Positions 12,272-14,248 of a stretch of DNA of 14,248 bases are shown piece by piece (the first letter of the stretch is position 1; every line of letters starts with the position of its first letter). Source of the stretch: Bacillota bacterium (GTDB lineage: Bacteria > Bacillota > Desulfotomaculia > Desulfotomaculales > JAJYZD01); assembly GCA_021800315.1 (NCBI GenBank), contig JAJYZD010000075.1, positions 1 through 14,248 on the forward strand. Reading direction: 5' to 3'. The notes below the pieces were generated by a model. The model was not told where the DNA came from, did not search any database, and saw only the letters and a program-made list of their open reading frames with translations. The translations under genes and the position numbers were made by a program.

Positions 12272-13117
12272 TCAGTTGCCCAAGAACAACTCGCTGACCC
12301 ACACGATTCCATTCGGGCTTTGGACCACGCCCAGACCGATCTGGGTTTCCTGGGGATCCAGCAGGTTGGCCCGGTGGGGAGGACTGTTGAACAGCGCCGT
12401 GTTGTCCACCGTCACACTGGGTCCTTCAGCGATGTTTTCCGCTCCGAACGGGTTTCCGTAGATACCGGCCGCTTCTTCCATTTGGGGCGGCGTGCCGTAC
12501 ACCGGCAGGAAGTGGGTGAGATTCTGGGTGTTGGCCATTTCCTGGGCCCTGAGACGGGCCAGGTAGGACAATTTCAGATTGAGCGTGTAGGCCGGAAGGT
12601 GATTGGCCACCCGCTGCTGGTTGACCAGTTCGAATAGTTGCTGCTCGCCGGCGTTGAGGCTGTACCCGGAACTGTAACCGGACCAGATCGCGGCGGAGGA
12701 AGGCGGGCTGGCAGCCGGCAGATTCGTTGCCGTCGTCGGAGCCGGAGCCGTGGTCGCCGGTACCGGGGTAAAGGTTATGGTGCCTGGCTGGCTGTTGGCA
12801 TAGTTGGTCAAGTAATAATCAAGGAGGCTGGAGTCGGCGGTGGTTGCCGTGGCGCCGGTTGCCGTTGAGGTGGTGGTGGCTGTGCTGGTACCGGTGGCCG
12901 TGCTGGTACCGGTGGCCGGTAGGGTCTGGGTGGGCGAAGCCAGCGCCTGGTCGGCGCCGATCACGAGAACCTGGCCTGTCGAGCCGTAGACGGAGGCGTA
13001 CCATTGCGCTACTTCCGCCAGGGAACTCGCCTGCGAGGGCGCAGACGCGGCGATGGAAAACAATAGCGCCGTCAGAAAAACCAGTCCCGCTTTCCAGTAT
13101 TTCGTTCGCTTAACCAT
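12272..13117 (-). CDS. Secreted CAP-domain (YkwD/SCP-like) protein with a Thr/Ala-rich linker
   Basis: The 281-residue protein has a signal peptide (MVKRTKYWKAGLVFLTALLF, cleavage probably after APSQA near residue 30), a short N-terminal region, a low-complexity Thr/Ser/Ala/Pro linker (about 66-148), and a C-terminal CAP domain (164-279). CAP hallmarks are THF (His202), GAENIAEG (Glu227) and NSPPHRANLL (His258), the residues that form the family's cavity. Bacterial CAP proteins of the YkwD type are secreted and linked to spore coat or cell-wall functions, but no enzyme activity is firmly known. AAGGAGGT precedes the ATG. A paralogue lies directly upstream. An IWSGYSSGYSLN motif before the CAP domain is shared with it. 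Confidence 0.88.
   Translation of the reverse strand: MVKRTKYWKAGLVFLTALLFSIAASAPSQASSLAEVAQWYASVYGSTGQVLVIGADQALASPTQTLPATGTSTATGTSTATTTSTATGATATTADSSLLDYYLTNYANSQPGTITFTPVPATTAPAPTTATNLPAASPPSSAAIWSGYSSGYSLNAGEQQLFELVNQQRVANHLPAYTLNLKLSYLARLRAQEMANTQNLTHFLPVYGTPPQMEEAAGIYGNPFGAENIAEGPSVTVDNTALFNSPPHRANLLDPQETQIGLGVVQSPNGIVWVSELFLGN
12882..12917 (-). repeat. Two exact 18-bp tandem repeats in the linker of the CAP gene
   Basis: The unit GTGCTGGTACCGGTGGCC (plus strand) occurs twice back to back, flanked by degenerate copies, and encodes the GTSTAT-type repeat of the linker. Such repeats change copy number by slippage, so linker length may vary between strains. Confidence 0.75.
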
Positions 13118-13145
13118 GAACTACCTCCTTTATTGAAGTAGCTCC

Positions 13146-13175
13146 ATGATAAACCGGGAATGGAAAGTAAGGCAA
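13146..13175 (-). promoter_or_regulatory. Sigma-A-like promoter of the longer CAP gene
   Basis: TTGCCT (13170-13175), 18 bases, TATCAT (13146-13151) on the minus strand. The block CGCCGGTTGC at the -35 and GGTTTA at the -10 recur at the same places before the second CAP gene. The remaining gap up to 13332 shows no gene. Confidence 0.45.
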
Positions 13176-13332
13176 CCGGCGGATTTTCGACCAATTGTTC
13201 GTAGGTCTAAAACAGCTGGCCTATCCGACACCATATTTCATTATTTGCATTATACAGGCCGCCTGGTTATATTTGGCACATATCCGCGCAACGGCTGGCC
13301 GTGCAGGCGCCCGCCGTCCACCCTGCGAGACG

Positions 13333-13917
13333 TCAGTCGGCCATAAACAGTTCGCTGACCCATATGCCGTTGTGGTCACGGACTACCCCCAGCCCTATTT
13401 CCGTTTCCCGCGGATCGAGCAGGTTGGCCCGGTGCGGCGGGCTGTTGAAGAGGGCCTGGTTGCCCGATGCGACGTCCGGCGCGCGGACGATATTTTCCGC
13501 TCCGTACAGCTTCCCGGTGAGGCCGGCGGCCTCTTCCATCTGGGGCGGCGTGCCGTATACCGGCAGGAAATGGGTCAAAATCTGGATGTCGTCCATTTCC
13601 TGCGCCCGGAGACGGGCCAGGTAGGAGAGTCTCAAGCTGACGGTGAAGACCGGGAGATGGTTGGCGACCCGCTCCTGGTTGATCAGGCCGAGCAGTTGCC
13701 GTTCGTCGGCGTTCAGAGTGTAGCCGGCGCTGTAACCGGCCCAGATCCCGGCGGGGTTGCCGCCCGCCTGGTAGCCGGCGGACCAGCCGATTGCAACACC
13801 GGTCTGTTGTGCCGTCGCGGCGGTGGTCGCCTGGGAAGGGGCTTGCAAGGCGAAGGAAAACGAAAGCACGGTAAGGATAACCAATCCGGCTTTCCAGTAT
13901 CTTTTTAGCTTAACCAT
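13333..13917 (-). CDS. Secreted CAP-domain (YkwD/SCP-like) protein, shorter paralogue
   Basis: The 194-residue protein has a signal peptide (MVKLKRYWKAGLVILTVLSF, cleavage probably after APSQA) and a CAP domain from about residue 77 to the end, with THF (His126), GAENIV (Glu150), NSPPHRANLL (His171) and IWVSELF. Before the domain is a Gly/Tyr motif repeated within the protein: GWSAGYQAG and then IWAGYSAGYTLN. It lacks the Thr/Ala-rich linker of its neighbour. The two proteins are similar from the signal peptide to the end, and the 5' leader, ribosome site and promoter are also alike, so they come from a tandem duplication followed by gain or loss of the linker. AAGGAGGT precedes the ATG. No clear terminator follows, so read-through into the next CAP gene is possible. 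Confidence 0.88.
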   Translation of the reverse strand: MVKLKRYWKAGLVILTVLSFSFALQAPSQATTAATAQQTGVAIGWSAGYQAGGNPAGIWAGYSAGYTLNADERQLLGLINQERVANHLPVFTVSLRLSYLARLRAQEMDDIQILTHFLPVYGTPPQMEEAAGLTGKLYGAENIVRAPDVASGNQALFNSPPHRANLLDPRETEIGLGVVRDHNGIWVSELFMAD

Positions 13918-13945
13918 GAACTACCTCCTTTTTTGAAGTATATCC

Positions 13946-13975
13946 ATTCTAAACCTTATATGCCAGGTTGAGCAA
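13946..13975 (-). promoter_or_regulatory. Sigma-A-like promoter of the shorter CAP gene
   Basis: TTGCTC (13970-13975), 18 bases, TAGAAT (13946-13951) on the minus strand, in the same frame of conserved bases as the promoter at 13146-13175. The stretch 13976-14170 shows small hairpins but no gene or riboswitch I can support. Confidence 0.45.
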
Positions 13976-14192
13976 CCGGCGTATTGAGGGATAATCAGTC
14001 ATCCCGCTGAAAAAGCCTGTACCTGGGTGAAACGTCTTCCGGTTATTACAGAGTTCGATGCCAATGGTCATATTTGGGGTAGTCCGGCTAGCCCGGCAAG
14101 ACGGTAAACCACTCGGGATATACCCCTTCCGGCGGTAACATTCCGGCGACTTCCCCATATGTTAATACCATGGAAAGGAGGTATGATATGAT

Positions 14193-14248
14193 ATGACAGT
14201 CAGGAAGCTGTGCGCAAACGAAATTACTTCCGTTGTCAAGAGCTTGAC
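14193..14248 (+). CDS. Start of a gene resembling fumarate hydratase alpha subunit (partial)
   Basis: Only 18 codons are in the window: MTVRKLCANEITSVVKSL. The pattern of a short strand followed by EIT-x-x-V-x-x-L resembles the N-terminus of class I fumarate/tartrate dehydratase alpha subunits (typically M-R-x-I-x-x-x-EIT-x-AVK-x-L). These are oxygen-sensitive 4Fe-4S enzymes of anaerobes that hydrate fumarate to malate. AGGAGGT ends ten bases before the ATG at 14193; an ATG seven bases earlier leads at once to a stop. With so few residues the family call is a guess; the start codon is better supported. Confidence 0.5.
   Translation, partial: MTVRKLCANEITSVVKSL

Noticed and set aside
12850..12920. 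Short tandem repeats as a possible CRISPR or regulatory array
   Set aside because: Units are adjacent without spacers, in frame, and encode the Thr/Ala-rich linker of the CAP protein.
13946..13975. Forespore sigma-F/G promoter for the CAP genes
   Set aside because: A GCATA word is present before one copy, but the spacing to a matching -10 is wrong and it is not conserved in the other copy; the shared TTGC, N18, TA-x-x-AT layout fits sigma-A better.
13949..14158. 69-residue minus-strand frame
   Set aside because: It overlaps the promoter of the shorter CAP gene, has no ribosome site and shows no protein-like pattern.
13976..14170. Possible cyclic-di-GMP or other riboswitch before the gene at 14193
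   Set aside because: Small hairpins such as CCGGCTAGCCCGG are present, but the conserved GEMM blocks are not, and no other riboswitch core could be recognised.

Overview
The window looks like the replication-terminus region of a GC-rich, endospore-forming Firmicute, probably of the Desulfotomaculum/Pelotomaculum/Moorella type. The reasons are strong AGGAGG ribosome-binding sites, TTG and GTG starts, promoters with mother-cell sporulation sigma (sigma-K/E) geometry, an adenylate kinase with a zinc-type LID, and two YkwD-like CAP proteins. The assignment is an inference from sequence style; no rRNA or other taxonomic marker is present.

Left part (1-1800): a partial YbjQ/DUF74-like gene runs off the left edge. 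It is followed by an IS200/IS605-type element carrying one minus-strand gene, an IscB relative that keeps the PLMP and split RuvC parts but has no HNH domain (IsrB type). About 275 bases of hairpin-rich non-coding DNA upstream of it is the expected place for its omega RNA. The element truncates a small host ORF whose sigma-A promoter points straight into the element.

1800-3610: a DUF169 gene and a nitroreductase lie on the plus strand. At 3578-3605 is a near-perfect chromosome-dimer resolution (dif) site, matching the Escherichia coli and Bacillus subtilis sites at 23 of 28 positions each as I recall them. Genes to its left read rightward and most genes to its right read leftward, as expected at a terminus.

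3660-7270, all minus: a PAS-GGDEF diguanylate cyclase with a possible flagellar-sigma promoter, then adk, a SAM methyltransferase and a divergent MTAP/PNP-family phosphorylase in one tight run (adk first).

7290-10790, all minus: the most unusual part. Three tandem cassettes each encode a cysteine-rich protein of about 185 residues followed by a protein of about 70 residues with an HMA-like fold but no metal-binding CxxC. Each cassette has its own promoter with the same layout (CACC, 16 bases, CATANNATA), which fits sigma-K/sigma-E, and each ends in an intrinsic terminator. I infer a spore-surface (coat or exosporium) system with an undescribed small partner protein. A plus-strand gene with a proline/tyrosine-rich tail diverges from it.

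12200-14248: two paralogous secreted CAP-domain proteins (minus) share near-identical leaders, and at the right edge a plus-strand gene begins that resembles the fumarate hydratase alpha subunit.
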